Assembly (NCBI GenBank): GCA_905250025.1
Contig: CAJNOJ010000130.1
Location: 62,001 to 126,000 of the forward strand
Source: Adineta ricciae
Taxonomy: Eukaryota; Rotifera; Eurotatoria; Adinetida; Adinetidae
Reading direction: 5' to 3'
DNA: 64,000 bases
Below are positions 51,710 through 64,000 of this stretch, one piece after another (position 1 is the stretch's first letter; every line of letters starts with the position of its first letter). A program made the translations under genes and the position numbers. The notes under the pieces were generated by a model. It worked only from the letters and a program-made list of their open reading frames with translations. It searched no databases and was not told where the DNA came from.

Positions 51710-51735
51710 TTTCTTTCTTTCTTTCTTTCTTTCTT
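51710..51735. repeat. (CTTT)n microsatellite
   Basis: About six CTTT units on the plus strand. Confidence 0.85.
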
Positions 51736-52391
51736 ACATGCTTCTTGTACAACTTTGTCATACATATGATAGGTCTAGTAGTTGTTGTCGTTTGAACGTA
51801 CATTATTTCGTTGTTGATCTATTTGGAGACAGATTAAGCGAGAAATGTTGTCGTCTTCTATCTCTATATTTATTTAATAAACCCGTGTGTCCTATTACTT
51901 TGTCTGGAAAGAAAGGAGATGTTGCATCATCACCGACACTTCACAATTTGTGGATGAAGAGAAGGTTAGGTGTTGTTAAGGCGGAGTTGTTCATCGAATA
52001 ATCTGAATAATATACACATTTTTTTCTTTGACACACGTCTGCTTTTTACGGTAATGTTCAAATTGTTCTGTACATAGGTTATGCTCTTTGAATGAATAAT
52101 CACAAGGATATAACGTCTTTTCGTTTTCTTTGCTCTTGTACTAATCATAATGATGATTGACACGGAGTGGAGTATCAGGAATTTCTCTTCCCCCTCTCTC
52201 TCTCTCTCTTTTCCTCCGTTGCGGGACGTGCGAATGAGAACTGTTTTATACAAAAAAATTGAGTTTTTTATGTAAATAAAATTATCAATTCACGACATTT
52301 TTTTTTCATTTACATATAATCTTCAGTTTCATTTTGATTTATTCCATTATTTCAAATACACCTTGAACCTCGAGATCGAATTTTTTAGAAT

Positions 52392-53905
52392 ATGCAGTTA
52401 GCAGTAGCTCTCTACAACAACGATGTTGACGATGAAGACGAACTGGAATTTCGCAAGGGTGACATCTTAACTGTACTCATAGAAAATCCCAATGGTTTCG
52501 ATGGCTGGTGGTTGTGTAAACATAAGAACAAATGCGGTTTATGTCCTGAAAACCGTTTGAAATTAATTCAAAATCCAACGACATGTTCAGCCACTGAATC
52601 GAATGACTTCGTACAATACTGTTCTCGTCTATCCACTCTTTCTGTAAGTTTCAACACTTTCGATTGAAATTCACAGGAAGAGACGCTCTGCACTCTGTGA
52701 ACTTAGATGTATGATAGTTTATATAATCAACAGACAATCGACTCGTTGAATCACGATTATGATAATCAACAAAAATCAGGTTGGATTCTCTGTGAAGGAT
52801 AAATTGGATTGATGCTTTTAGTCTTATAGATTTTATTTCGGATGGAAAATCATTGGATTCTTCACCGGAAACGTCATCACGATCATCCGGTATTTATTCG
52901 ACAAATGAACTTCAATTTTCTTCTTCTTCATCAATCGATTTCTATTCATCTACAGCCAATAATGATACATTATCTCTTTGTAAGTCAATCTTCGAATACC
53001 ATCGAACACTCTTATCTTATATTTCTCTAGTCGAATTGAAACAATTGCAAAATTCTTTCAAACAGCTTTCCATTTGTTCATCATTGACCGACAAATATCT
53101 TCAATTGATATCTCATACTAACACTGAATCTCTGATAAAATCCTTCGTTACTGAATGTTATCTATTTCTTCAAAACTACGGTTGTCTTTTGGATCGTCAT
53201 ACATATCGTTTAATCAAAGAAACCTTTCTCTATGAAACTGAACATAACGACAAACGTGTCATTCAATCATCAACAAAAATTATTCAATTAATTAAATTAA
53301 CTATTGATTTACAATTGAAAGAACGAAATCAACTTTCATCGACGATATCCAACGATGTATTCAAAAAGCTTCATCTCGAACCTAACGAAGATATTTCGAC
53401 AGCACATATCTATCGAAAGCGCCGATCATCCGCAATTAAAAGTTCTCCACGGTTAAGTTCAGATTTTCTCACACCGGCATCGTCCTACAAAAGTATTCAT
53501 CAAGATGAACCACCTCCTGCGTCGAATCCATTGATGAAATGTTATTACCGACATATAAATGAACAGATTGATTCGGTTCTCAAACGGTATTCACGTCTAT
53601 CAGAGTGTGAACAAAACAGCACATCATTAGTTGCCAGTGAAGGTAAAGCGCTTGTCGTGGCAGGTCATAAACTTGTATTTGTACTCGAAACACTTCATGA
53701 ACATCTCCAACAAATACAAACACCATTAATTTCTTTAACAACACAATTACGTCAATCGTTAACGACTACCATTCAATTACTTAAACAACTTAGTCAACAG
53801 AACTGTACAAACCTGAGCGAGCCTCTTCTTTTTCGATTTCAACAAGGCATTCAAATGATTATAGATATAGTCAAACGAATAAAACATAATTGTAGATTAT
53901 CTTAA
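52392..53905 (+). CDS. CAS-family SH3 scaffold (p130Cas/NEDD9-like)
   Basis: Three exons (52392-52643, 52732-52777, 52830-53905) sum to 1374 nt, 457 residues. Residues ~1-62 form an SH3 domain (LAVALYNNDVDDEDELEFRK, then GWWLCKHKNKCGLCPENRL), very like the CAS SH3 (ALYDNxxxxxEELAFRKGDILTV). The middle is Ser-rich and short. The C-terminal ~130 residues (LMKCYYRHINEQIDSVLKRY; VAGHKLVFVLETL) match the CAS FAT-like four-helix domain (SAHKLVFIGDTL). CAS proteins relay integrin/FAK/Src signals at focal adhesions. Unlike vertebrate CAS (800+ residues), I see no YxxP substrate motif and no YDYVxL Src-binding motif. The donor after exon 1 (gtaagt) is strong. The protein is about half the usual length. 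Confidence 0.82.
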
Positions 53906-54196
53906 CCAAGAAAAACTTCGATATCTTGCTATTCTTTTGTCTAGTCAAGTATGGGTACAAGTGAAATTGAATAACATAGAAACAAAAAACTTGTTGAAAG
54001 TTGAATGTCATCTGATTTGCTACATAGTTATGGTTTCAGTGATTGCTCTTTTTCTTCTTCTTTTCTCTCTCTCTTATTGCCTTACGGTATTTTCTTACGT
54101 TTAAAAAATTGTTTGATGCTTGTTTAGTAAACAGCGAGAAAGAAAACGCTGTTTTTTGGTTACTAACCATTCGTGAGTAACAATTGAGTAGTGCAC

Positions 54197-55369
54197 ATGC
54201 AGTCATCGAATGAAAAACTTCGAAATCTTATGATACAGCTGCACAATCGAACGGACGCAGCGAAATTATCGTTTGATGAAGCCGTAGAAGAACTCGAACG
54301 ACAGCGAGCTGAAAACGATCGGCGATATCAAGCTAAGCGAGATCAATTGAGAGAAGAACGACGATTATGGGATGAAGAAAAGGCAGCGTTAGAGAAATTA
54401 GTCGCAACAGCAAGTCCAATTGTGAATTTGAATGTGGGCGGAGAAAAGATTAGTACATCGAGACGAACGTTGACTCAACCCGAAGGATCTCTGTTAGCGG
54501 CTATGTTTTCAGGAAAGCTAGATCACAAATTAACAAAAGATTCAGCCGGATGCATATTTCTTGATTACGATCCATTTGTAGGTTTGATTTTATTCTTCTT
54601 CTTCTCCTCCAAAATTATAATCAATTGATTTTTTTAGCTATTTAAATGTCTTTTGAACCAACTTCGTACTTGGTCTGATCCAGGTATGGAACGTGTCATT
54701 AGATTGGTCGCTGGACACGAACAGTCCTTTCTCGATTTACTTTATCTATTGAAAATTGACGAACGATACATCGATCGAGATCGAACGATTAATACCAGCA
54801 GTACTACGATACCATCGCCGACTGCATGGCAACCGGAATCAACTAAAGCTTGGCAACCAGAAGTACCGAGATCCCGTCAATCAGAAAAAGGAACACTACG
54901 ATTTTGGACGCTCAGTAATTCTGATGTGCAATTAACTGATAATGATCGCCGTTGTGAAAAAATTACTCAAGGGGTTTATCAATGTGTTTTCGGTTCGCAA
55001 ACCTATTCCAACGGTACACATCGCGTTCGGTTGAAATTAGAAGAAGGCACAGCGAATATTTTGATGGGTATTTGTTCATATAGTAAAACACTCGCAGGTC
55101 CAGTTCATTATAACACGCCGTCTACTCACGGATGGTTCGTACATGGATATACGGTTATCAATGGTCGAGAACCTCAGCCTGGTTGGCCACAAGTCAATGA
55201 AAATGATATTTTAGAATTGAAAATCAACTGCGACGATCAATCAATAACTATTTACAATGAAAGAAGTGGAGCGAAGAGCAGCATGGATGTTAATCTTTAC
55301 GAAGCGCCTCTTCCTTGGTGCCTTCTTATTCTTTTCAATTTAAAGCACAGTAGAGTTTCTATTGTTTGA
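54197..55369 (+). CDS. Coiled-coil, T1/BTB (KCTD-type) and SPRY-like domain protein
   Basis: Two exons (54197-54577, 54638-55369) sum to 1113 nt, 370 residues. Residues ~1-75 are a charged coiled coil. Residues ~76-170 form a T1-type BTB domain (PIVNLNVGGEKISTSRRTL, SLLAAMFSGKL, then IFLDYDPFLFKCLLNQLR), the oligomerisation module of KCTD proteins and Kv channels; no channel part follows. After a linker with two AWQPE repeats, the C-terminal ~150 residues look SPRY/B30.2-like (THRVRLKLEEGTANILMGIC, THGWFVHGY, DILELKINCDDQSITIYN). KCTD proteins often serve as Cullin-3 adaptors, with the second domain binding substrate; that role is inference here. The start is the first ATG of the frame (54197). 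The gene converges on a trypsin gene with 89 bp between stops. Confidence 0.82.
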
Positions 55370-55458
55370 TAAATTGAAATCATTGAACTCTTCATGTTTT
55401 ATTTTTTTTCAAAAGAGGCATCAAAACACAATTTGTTACAATATCTTTAGCTATATTT

Positions 55459-56469
<1,011 letters not shown>

Positions 56470-56750
56470 GATGTTTTGTGATCTCCAAGAAAGGTGTATC
56501 GTGAGTTTATATACTTGAGAAAAAAGCTTTTATGGAAGAAATATACGTCACAAGAATGACAAAAATTGTCATGTTATTTGTTTTCGTTATTCACCTATAG
56601 TTACATGGTATACACTTTATCAAGAAGACGCCAGAGAGCGAACAATAATGCGTGGTTGAAAACTCTATTATCAAGTACAAACCGAGTCGACTGACGTAAA
56701 TAATAAAGTAGACTAGGAAGTAAGGATCTCTTTGATCAATACAAAGCTGT

Positions 56751-57816
56751 TTATTGACAAATATGAAAAGACTCGACAATTTCATGTTTCAATATTTGAA
56801 TCATCAAGATTAGAAGTAATAATAGTTGTGAAACAACAACAACTTTATTCGATCTTATACTCACAGCTGCACTGTTTTCATCGATCGTAATGATCTGATA
56901 CGTTTCCGTAATTGACTTAATCCAATCAATATACATGCTAATTCGAGTATAAACACCAGCGTAGATACTTACCGCACATCCACGACCATAGGAAGTGATA
57001 CCAACAATTATCCATCGTTGATGTACTTCTGAAAAATACATAATCGGTCCTCCCGAATCGCCGAGACATGTATCTAAACGACAAATAATCATAGTACGCA
57101 CAGATATTCGTCTGTAAAATACCTTTTCCTCCGTCGGAAACAGCTGCACAGAATTGTAAAGTAGGATTATTGATTGAATTGTTACATTTTCTTTCTCGAC
57201 TATCAATTGCCTGAACTGTGACTTGTCGAAGCACATTTGATGTATCACCATCGGGTGTTGTTGTCGATCCCCAGCCGATAGCTACTAGCGATGAATCGAT
57301 CTTGGGAAATTTTGTTGCCAGTGAGACGCTTATCGATGGTAGGCATATTTTAGCAACACTCGTATTGAAGAATTCGATCGGTGTGATCAATTTTAAAACA
57401 GCAATATCATTTTCGTTTGTTTTTGGTGTCCACTGTGGATGTAAATAAATTTTCTCTACTGAAATTCTCAGTCCCTCATCATCAGTCAATGTATCGGTGC
57501 CCACAGCTGCTTTCAAGTTGTAATTCATAATTTCAGGATCGTCCACACAATGTGCTGCTGTGAGAATGTATATTGGAGAGAGAATTGTTCCACCACATAT
57601 GTGGATTCCAGAAATTACACGCAAGGAAGCAGCCCAACCCCAACTATGATTGACAGCTGGTTCTCCACCAACAATTCGTGAATTGACAATAGCGTTGTAT
57701 TGCGAGCATCCACATGATGCCGATTCGTTGCATGAAAATTCTGTGCTCTTAATCAAATCTTGATTGTATATTACACAGATTAGAAAGATGAGAAATTTAA
57801 ATCGTAAAACCGACAT
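56751..57816 (-). CDS. Trypsin-like serine protease (S1) B, tandem paralogue
   Basis: Two exons, 57816-57123 and 57073-56751, sum to 1017 nt, 338 residues. It has the same plan as protease A: signal peptide (MSVLRFKFLIFLICVIY), a Cys pro-region (SCNESASCGCSQ), R-IVGGEPA, triad in LTAAHC, NDIAVL and DTCLGDSGGP, and predicted trypsin-like specificity. Both have A-G in place of the usual P-G before VYT (YAGVYTR). The tail has a strong hydrophobic run (VVVVSQLLLLLILMIQIL) followed by about 14 mostly polar residues, so a single C-terminal membrane pass is likelier than a GPI signal. Shared intron position and pro-region show that A and B arose by tandem duplication. Confidence 0.93.
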
Positions 57817-58398
57817 ATTTCTTTACTTCGAGCTCGTTTCAAAAACTAATAACGATAATTCCACGAATTGTTCTGTTATTTCTTATCATTATGTTGATAT
57901 TAGGTCGTGATACATCTCTATCGTTATCTCCGAACACGCAACATGATTCTCAAGTCTGAATGTTTGCTATGTACAACTTTTATTTCGATATTGATACAAC
58001 ATCAATGAGCAGTCAAATATATAGAAAATATTAATGTGTATAAACTTAGACTGCAGTACTTTATTAGACGATACTCTTCTATTCGAGCTGTACTGAGTTT
58101 TGATAGTAAAAGAGCATTGTATAAAAAGTCGGATCAGTACTGCCCTCTATCATTCATACGCCGATCTTATCTTTGACAGTATTCAGTAATAGAGCATTGC
58201 AAAATGAACTTATATCGATGAATTTCATCGATTATTACCATTTATTTTGTCTTACATTGAAATTTAATTAGAAAATCGAACTTTAGTGACAGCTGTATGT
58301 AATCTGATTGGTTGGTATAGGTAGCAATATGTATTCGAAATATCAATATTCGATGTTACTCACCCCTCATTTCATTTGTTTGCCTTTATTCTTCAAAA
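57817..58398. promoter_or_regulatory. Divergent spacer protease B / DCTN1
   Basis: 582 bp between divergent starts, AT-rich. No coding exon or repeat recognised. Confidence 0.4.
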
Positions 58399-61300
58399 AT
58401 GACTTCAACGACACTGTTTCGTCTTGACCAACGAGTCTCGATCGCCGGCAAAGGCTTAGGCACAATTGCTTTTGTTGGAAAAACTGAATTTGCTGATGGT
58501 AAATAACTACATTCGTATTCGAATTTCTATTTCGTTCTCTAATGCAGGTGAATGGATTGGTGTAATTCTCGATGAGCCGAAAGGAAAAAATAACGGCACT
58601 GTACAAAAAAAAGGTACTGTCTCTGATGACATTTCTCTCACTAATTTCACTTGTTTCAGACGGAACAATTGTACGATACTTCACATGTAATGATAATCAT
58701 GGTCTTTATGTTCGACCGGGACAGATTGAATCTGTACTGAATGATTTACAGTCGGACTTAACTCGATCAGCATCGAACCATTCGATTAAATCCCAAGGCA
58801 GTAGTACAGGAAGTATTCCACAACCTTCAAACTCTGCCGTTCCAAAAACAACGAGTATCCCAGCGAAACAAACTGGACTTCGAGCTCCAACACCTAGTAC
58901 AGCAAGCAAACTACCAGGTAATATACAAAAACACATTCTGTTTTTTTTAATTTTGCTTGGAAGAAATGAAGAAAAGAACAAGTAAATGCTCTCTTGTTTT
59001 TGAAAGTAGGATCTAGTGGTGATACAGATGAAGCAGGTAGTTATTGCTTATTGCTTTTTCGTTCATGGTTAAAGTGTCATAGAAATAAAATCTTCACTAG
59101 TATCCACTTCTTTTGCCATAAATCGTAAAAATTCTATGTATTCATTGGTGATGGTTAACCTTTGTACTTGATCGCTCAGTTTCTCATAAAATCGTTCTCT
59201 TTTCAAGGTTTGACCCGGTCAGGTCCATCAAATAATGATCTTACCGCTACCACAGAACGAATCTCACCACCGAAAGAAGATGTCAAACCAAAGCCTACAA
59301 CGACTATGGTAGGTAACCTATTTGCAACTTAACATCAATATTATCATTCTATTTTAGCCTCCACCTTCAACAATACCAGCTCCAGTTTCGACTCCGACTG
59401 CAGCCGAATCAACGAATCCTTCTCGGAAATCTATTCCGGCGGCAGGCGAATCCTTAGAGTCTCAACAAGCGGTTTCAAGTCTGAAGAGTAAAATAACTGA
59501 TCAAGAAGAGCAAATTCAAACATTGATCAAAAAACGCCGCGATGATCTTGAAAAACTGAAAGAATTCGAACGTACTAAACTTCAACTTGATCAAGTAAAA
59601 GATGGCTAATTAAAGTATCTTTCTCCATTCACTTTCACCACTCTTTAGCTACAAAGTTACAAACGTGAAGCACAGGAACGTATGAAAGAATTAAACGATA
59701 AATTACAAAATCAAGAAAACGAACTCAAAGATACACGAGAAAAATTCGCAGCTTATCGTGATGAAATGGCTGATACTGAAGTACGAATTGAATCGTTAAC
59801 ATTGGATCTTGAGATGGCCGAAGAGAAGGTACATTGTTTCGCTTACCTTCACGTGTTTTCATGTATTCTGTTCTAGCTCGAAACAATTACATTAGAGAAT
59901 ACAACATTAAAAGAAAAATTCGAAGAAGTACAATTGGAATTGGATGTTATCAAAGGCGAAATACAATTGAATGGACCGGGTCAAGTTGCTAGTGGAATTC
60001 AACAAAAGATTGATGATGAACGAACAGCAAAAATGGAACAAGCTTTGATCAAGTACATTTCTTTTTTCTCGTATTTCCAACAATGAAGTTAATCATATGC
60101 ATTTTACTTTAGGTTACGTGATTTATCAGTGACAAAACAAGCCGAAAATGATACATTGAAAAAACAATGCGAAACATTGGAACATAAAGTCAAAGTCTTA
60201 ACAAAAGAGAACGAAAATGCTAAAGCTGATATCACAAATATGCAAGCGACAATCGCTGATCTTAAAGAACAAGTACCGTCGAAATTTTCATCGTGTTATC
60301 TTTGTTCGAATCAAACAATCTATTTAGGTTGATACATGTTTGGGTGCTCAACAAATGGTTGATATATTAACAAGTAAAAATCTCACGCTCGAAGACCAAG
60401 TACGAGAGTTACAAGAAGCAGTCGACAACTTGGTAAGCTAGACTTTTCAGACTTCTATTCTGATTCTAGACGTTTACTTTCGTTTCACTTAGGAATCGCT
60501 CTGTGAAATGGATAAAGGTAAATTGAGTTCATGTCATTCTTCGTTTTGATTCAATCGTTCCATTTCAATTAGAAATGGAAGAAAATGCTAAAGAAGTTGA
60601 ACACGAACTTCGAGAAACGATCGATTTGTTACAAAATCAAATTCGCGAGGTATGATGGCTTTCAACTAACAGTTATCCCTGATTTTAAAACTTTCCTTGC
60701 AGAAAGAGCGACAAACTGAACAATTGCAATATACGATCGGTGATCATGAACGTACAATCCTGAAATTCCGTGAAACAGTTAAAACTATGCAAGTACGTTT
60801 CGAATTTCGATTCTTTCTGACGAAGGAGAAAACAACTTTTGTTTTCATTTGTATAGTTTCAAAACGATCAAAGCAAGAAACAAATGGAGAAATATGATGA
60901 ACAATTGAAACTCGCCGGTTCCGCTCAATCCAGTGAATTCAAAGCGAAGATTGTTGAAGCGAAATCGTACAGCGAGGTCGTCGAAGGCGAATTACATAAA
61001 CTTGAAGCGGCTAATCTAAGCAAGCATGTTCATCTCTTAACATTATTTTTACCTGAACAGTTTCTCAAACGTGGTGCTGATCATGATTGTATCCTTGTTC
61101 TTTTACTTGTTCATCGTTTGATATCCAAATGTGATTTATTAACAACGGAAATTCAAAAAAAATTCGAAAGAATCGACCAGTTAACATTTGATGATGTCGT
61201 CAAGTCACATCGAGCAGAACAGTGGGGTTTCGCTTGTAAATTATCTCAGTCACTATCAATATTCCGTATGATTCTTCGAAAATACGTGAAGTAATTGCAC

Positions 61301-63844
61301 TTTTTTTGCCACAAATTGTTCCATCTTTTCTAAATATCGAAATTCTAGAGCGATGGAAGTGTGTAATCCAGATAGTCTTCGTCATTTATCAAGCACTTAC
61401 CATGATCTGTTAACTCATGAGAAGTCCTTGGATTTTTTGATCGATCTTTTACAAAAAGATCAATTACATGATTCGTTATCATTGAATACACTAGACAAAA
61501 CGATTGCATTCTATGAAGTAAATATCGAACGGTGCTTTCTTCTTCATAATGCGACGATTTCTTTTCTTTCGAAGCATGTTTACAAAAGCCATTTGAATCA
61601 AGAGAAATTTTCTATGACAAATTACATGCGAGACCTAACATCCGTTGTTTTGCTAAGCAGTGATGTTCTGCAAACTGATATTCAACGTGTACAACTTTTA
61701 CAAAAGGTAAGTGACAAGAAGGAACTGTAGAGCAATATTCCAAGTAGAAATTTTCATACCACATAGGAATATGAAACGGTAAAATGCATGAAATATATAT
61801 ATATATATTGTATAAGTTAGGTGACGAGTAGAAGACATTATGTTCGTTTTCTATTGTTTATCTGCTTATCTGATCATTCGATGTAGAAGGAAGACTATAT
61901 TGTTTCTTTGAACATTTAGCCTGGAAGTGATCAAAGTCCATTTGCTGTACTTGTGAAACGTCTTGTTGAAAGTAATGAACAAATGCGTGCTCAAGCTGCC
62001 AAAGTGAGATCGATTTGAAATTCGTAACGAATACAACATTCTTGTCTTCCAGATCAATCGTCTTGTACCACAGGATGAGAATGCCAACCGTTCGATAAGT
62101 TTTGATTCCAATACCATATCTTTGATCGAATCCTCCATTCGTAATCTTGATCGACTTGCCAAAACATTTCACGAAATTTGCGCGGGTTTAACTACCCAAA
62201 TTCTCATGCTTTCCGGTATGTTGATCGTTTCGAGTCACAAGTTCAAAAATCAGTAGTTCGATTTAGATGCTAACGAACGAATCAGTGCGCAAGACATCGA
62301 AAACATTGCCTATCAAGCATGTGACAAAATCTATAAAAAAGAAGACAGTGGTCCCTATGAAAGTCTTCGGTAATTCATGTCCAAGTAATTTGCTTCGATT
62401 ACACAAACTATTTCAGGGATTCGATGAATGAAACGATCTCAACATTGTCCACGATCAGTAGCTCATTAGAATCAGGCGCGTATGACTCGCCATTGTCTGA
62501 TCAAAATACTAAACAAGCTATTTATGTCATTGCTGAACAACTGAAAACATCAATGAACGAATCGGATTCAGTTCGTGGTCGACTTGAATTGAAAGAAGAG
62601 GAATTATTAGATCTGAAGAAAATGTTGAAAGTCAAACATGATGAATTAAGCGAATTGAACATTCGTTTATCGTTAAACGAGAAGAAAATTGAAAATTTAC
62701 AAAAAGAATTGGAAGAGAAAGATAGTAAATATAAACAAACACTAGAAGAAGCCAGAGTCGATGGACAGAAGAAGATCAAGTAAATATTCGAAGATGAAAA
62801 ACAATCTAAATTCCTTCCTTGTCGTTCTTCTAGACAATGCGAAGAAGCTATGGCAGTTTTGCAAAATGATAACGAACAACTTGAACAAGAAAAAAGCGTC
62901 CTGAAAGAGCGTTTGAGACAATTAACAAAGAACAAATTAGTCGATGATCTAATGCAGAAAAAGATCGGTGGACCACAAAAAACCGGTGGAATGCTTAGTA
63001 AGATGACCATTGTGATATCTCCTTACTAATCCCGTTCGCTTAGGTCCATCACCAGATGATCGTGTATCGTTACAACGTCAACTAGGTTCTCCATCAATAG
63101 GTGATGGACTTGTTCTATCAAGTACAAGTGATCAAGAAGTATTTACTTGTTTGTGTGAAATTCAAACATCATCTATATATGTATTTTCAGGTTGCAGCAC
63201 TTCGAAATACTGTTCGTCTTTTGAAAGATGAATTATGGCATCTGAAAATGACTCGTACATCGGCGGAATTAGCGAAATTGGATACACCCACCCCGTCGAC
63301 AAAAACCAATGAAATCGCGGACATTTATAGGAATTCCACATTACTCTTAAACGTATGTTTCGAGTTGTTTTAAACATTCGTATTCAACATTCAGTGTCTT
63401 TCTAGGATTTATTTTCATCAATTGCTAGTTATAAAATAACTGGAGATAATGTAGCTGCCAAACAAGAAATCATACGTACGAAGATGAAATTAGTTGATCA
63501 AACTGCTTTCAATGTAAGACGAAACTTTGTTAGTTCGATTTCGAAACCTTCGTATTTCTGCTCTAGTTAAACAACCGCTTGAATCAATGTCAAAGTTGTG
63601 TTCTACCAGGTTCAACTATTCAAACAAATATGAAAACATTCTCCAATCCTCAATTTTCTAAAGTAAAATCCTCAACCCAGACATTCTCTCTCTCTCTTCA
63701 TTCATTCGTTTTTTTTAGTCTCTCGCACAAGACCGTCAATTAGCAGCGGAAATTCAACTTCCCGGCGTCGTTAACGGTGGTGAATTCGATATCACTCAAG
63801 AACAATATCGTACAATAATGCGTGAAGCTATTGGCTGCATCTAA
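58399..63844 (+). CDS. DCTN1: Dynactin subunit 1 (p150Glued)
   Basis: About 20 exons from ATG 58399 to TAA 63842-63844; product roughly 1200 residues (human 1278). The N-terminus is a CAP-Gly domain (GKGLGTIAFVGKTEFADG, then the groove motif GKNNG where GKNDG is usual), which binds microtubule plus ends and EB proteins. A Ser/Thr/Pro-rich basic linker follows, including a separate 27-nt exon (59010-59036). Next comes the long coiled coil 1 that contacts dynein intermediate chain, a globular inter-coil domain (LLTLFLPEQFLKRGADHDC, EVCNPDSLRHLSSTYHDL), and a second coiled coil. The C-terminus (ALRNTVRLLKDELWHLKM) also fits p150. Dynactin makes cytoplasmic dynein processive and links it to cargo. 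Intron lengths are mostly 45-65 nt, with one of about 210 nt at 61709-61918 holding a TA run. Confidence 0.96.
59010..59036 (+). other. 27-nt symmetric microexon in DCTN1
   Basis: The exon is flanked by tag and gtagtt, and both sides are in the same phase, so it can be skipped without a frame change. It encodes GSSGDTDEA, Ser- and acid-rich, within the basic linker after the CAP-Gly domain. Confidence 0.7.
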
Positions 63845-64000
63845 TTCTTTTATTTACAATAGATAGTTGTCTTCTTTCTTTGTTTTATACGGATGATGAT
63901 ATACATTTTCTTTCTATTGGGTCTTTGTACTTTCTCGGCAAGGTGTATTTATATAAACATAAAATAAAAAAATGTCTTATTTGGTTTTATTTCGATTTCT

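Larger units (their letters stand above)
50949..52391. other. Divergent spacer between pentapeptide gene and CAS gene
   Basis: About 1.4 kb. It contains a (TA)n run (51240-51269), a (CTTT)n run (51710-51735) and a CT run (52193-52209). No coding exon seen. Both flanking promoters must lie here. Confidence 0.45.

Overview
The window is eukaryotic nuclear DNA: AT-rich, with compact genes split by many GT-AG introns of about 45-65 nt, short intergenic spaces, and animal-specific genes (a MET-like receptor kinase, Spire, a CAS scaffold, POC1, IFT172, KIF7/27). A pentapeptide-repeat membrane protein, an intronless transporter with an extra N-terminal domain, and acceptor-like sites just upstream of several start codons make a bdelloid rotifer (Adineta/Rotaria type) the best guess. 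That placement is inference from gene style, not from a marker search. Exon models were built by hand from splice sites and family alignment from memory; most were confirmed by summing exon lengths to an open frame.

Layout. 1-211: 5' end of a DJ-1/PfpI protein (-). 717-2572: POC1 centriole protein (+). 3892-9013: RBMS/alan-shepard RNA-binding protein (-) with two alternative first exons. 12100-16161: Spire actin nucleator (-). 17310-23282: IFT172 (+). 23759-25545: membrane protein with a proline-rich stretch and a dynein-stalk-like domain (+). 25748-30268: MET/RON-type receptor tyrosine kinase (-). 32079-35826: AP-2 alpha adaptin (-), divergent from SmD2 at 36046-36432 (+). 37843-42657: KIF7/27-type kinesin and, immediately upstream on the same strand, MYCBP at 42729-43078 (-). 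43453-44187: ribosomal protein L9 (+). 44357-46302: Ca-regulated mitochondrial carrier (+). 46645-48084: SLC10A7-like transporter (+). 48154-48272: 5S rRNA (+). 48909-50948: pentapeptide-repeat protein (-). 52392-53905: CAS scaffold (+). 54197-55369: T1/BTB plus SPRY-like protein (+). 55459-57816: two tandem trypsin-like proteases (-). 58399-63844: dynactin p150Glued (+).

Many genes serve microtubules and cilia: POC1 (centriole), IFT172 (intraflagellar transport), KIF7/27 (ciliary kinesin), MYCBP (reported in flagella), p150Glued (dynein adaptor) and the dynein-stalk-like membrane protein. The rest are housekeeping (L9, SmD2, AP2A, 5S, carriers) or signalling (MET-like receptor, CAS adaptor). 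No transposon, CRISPR array, tRNA or viral element was recognised. Non-coding stretches hold mostly GA/CT, CA, TA and CTTT microsatellites plus one 19-bp inverted repeat near 37.4 kb.

Points most worth a second look are the dynein-stalk-like membrane protein, the extra N-terminal domain on the SLC10A7-like transporter, the possible MYCBP-KIF27 operon, and several very small or alternative exons.
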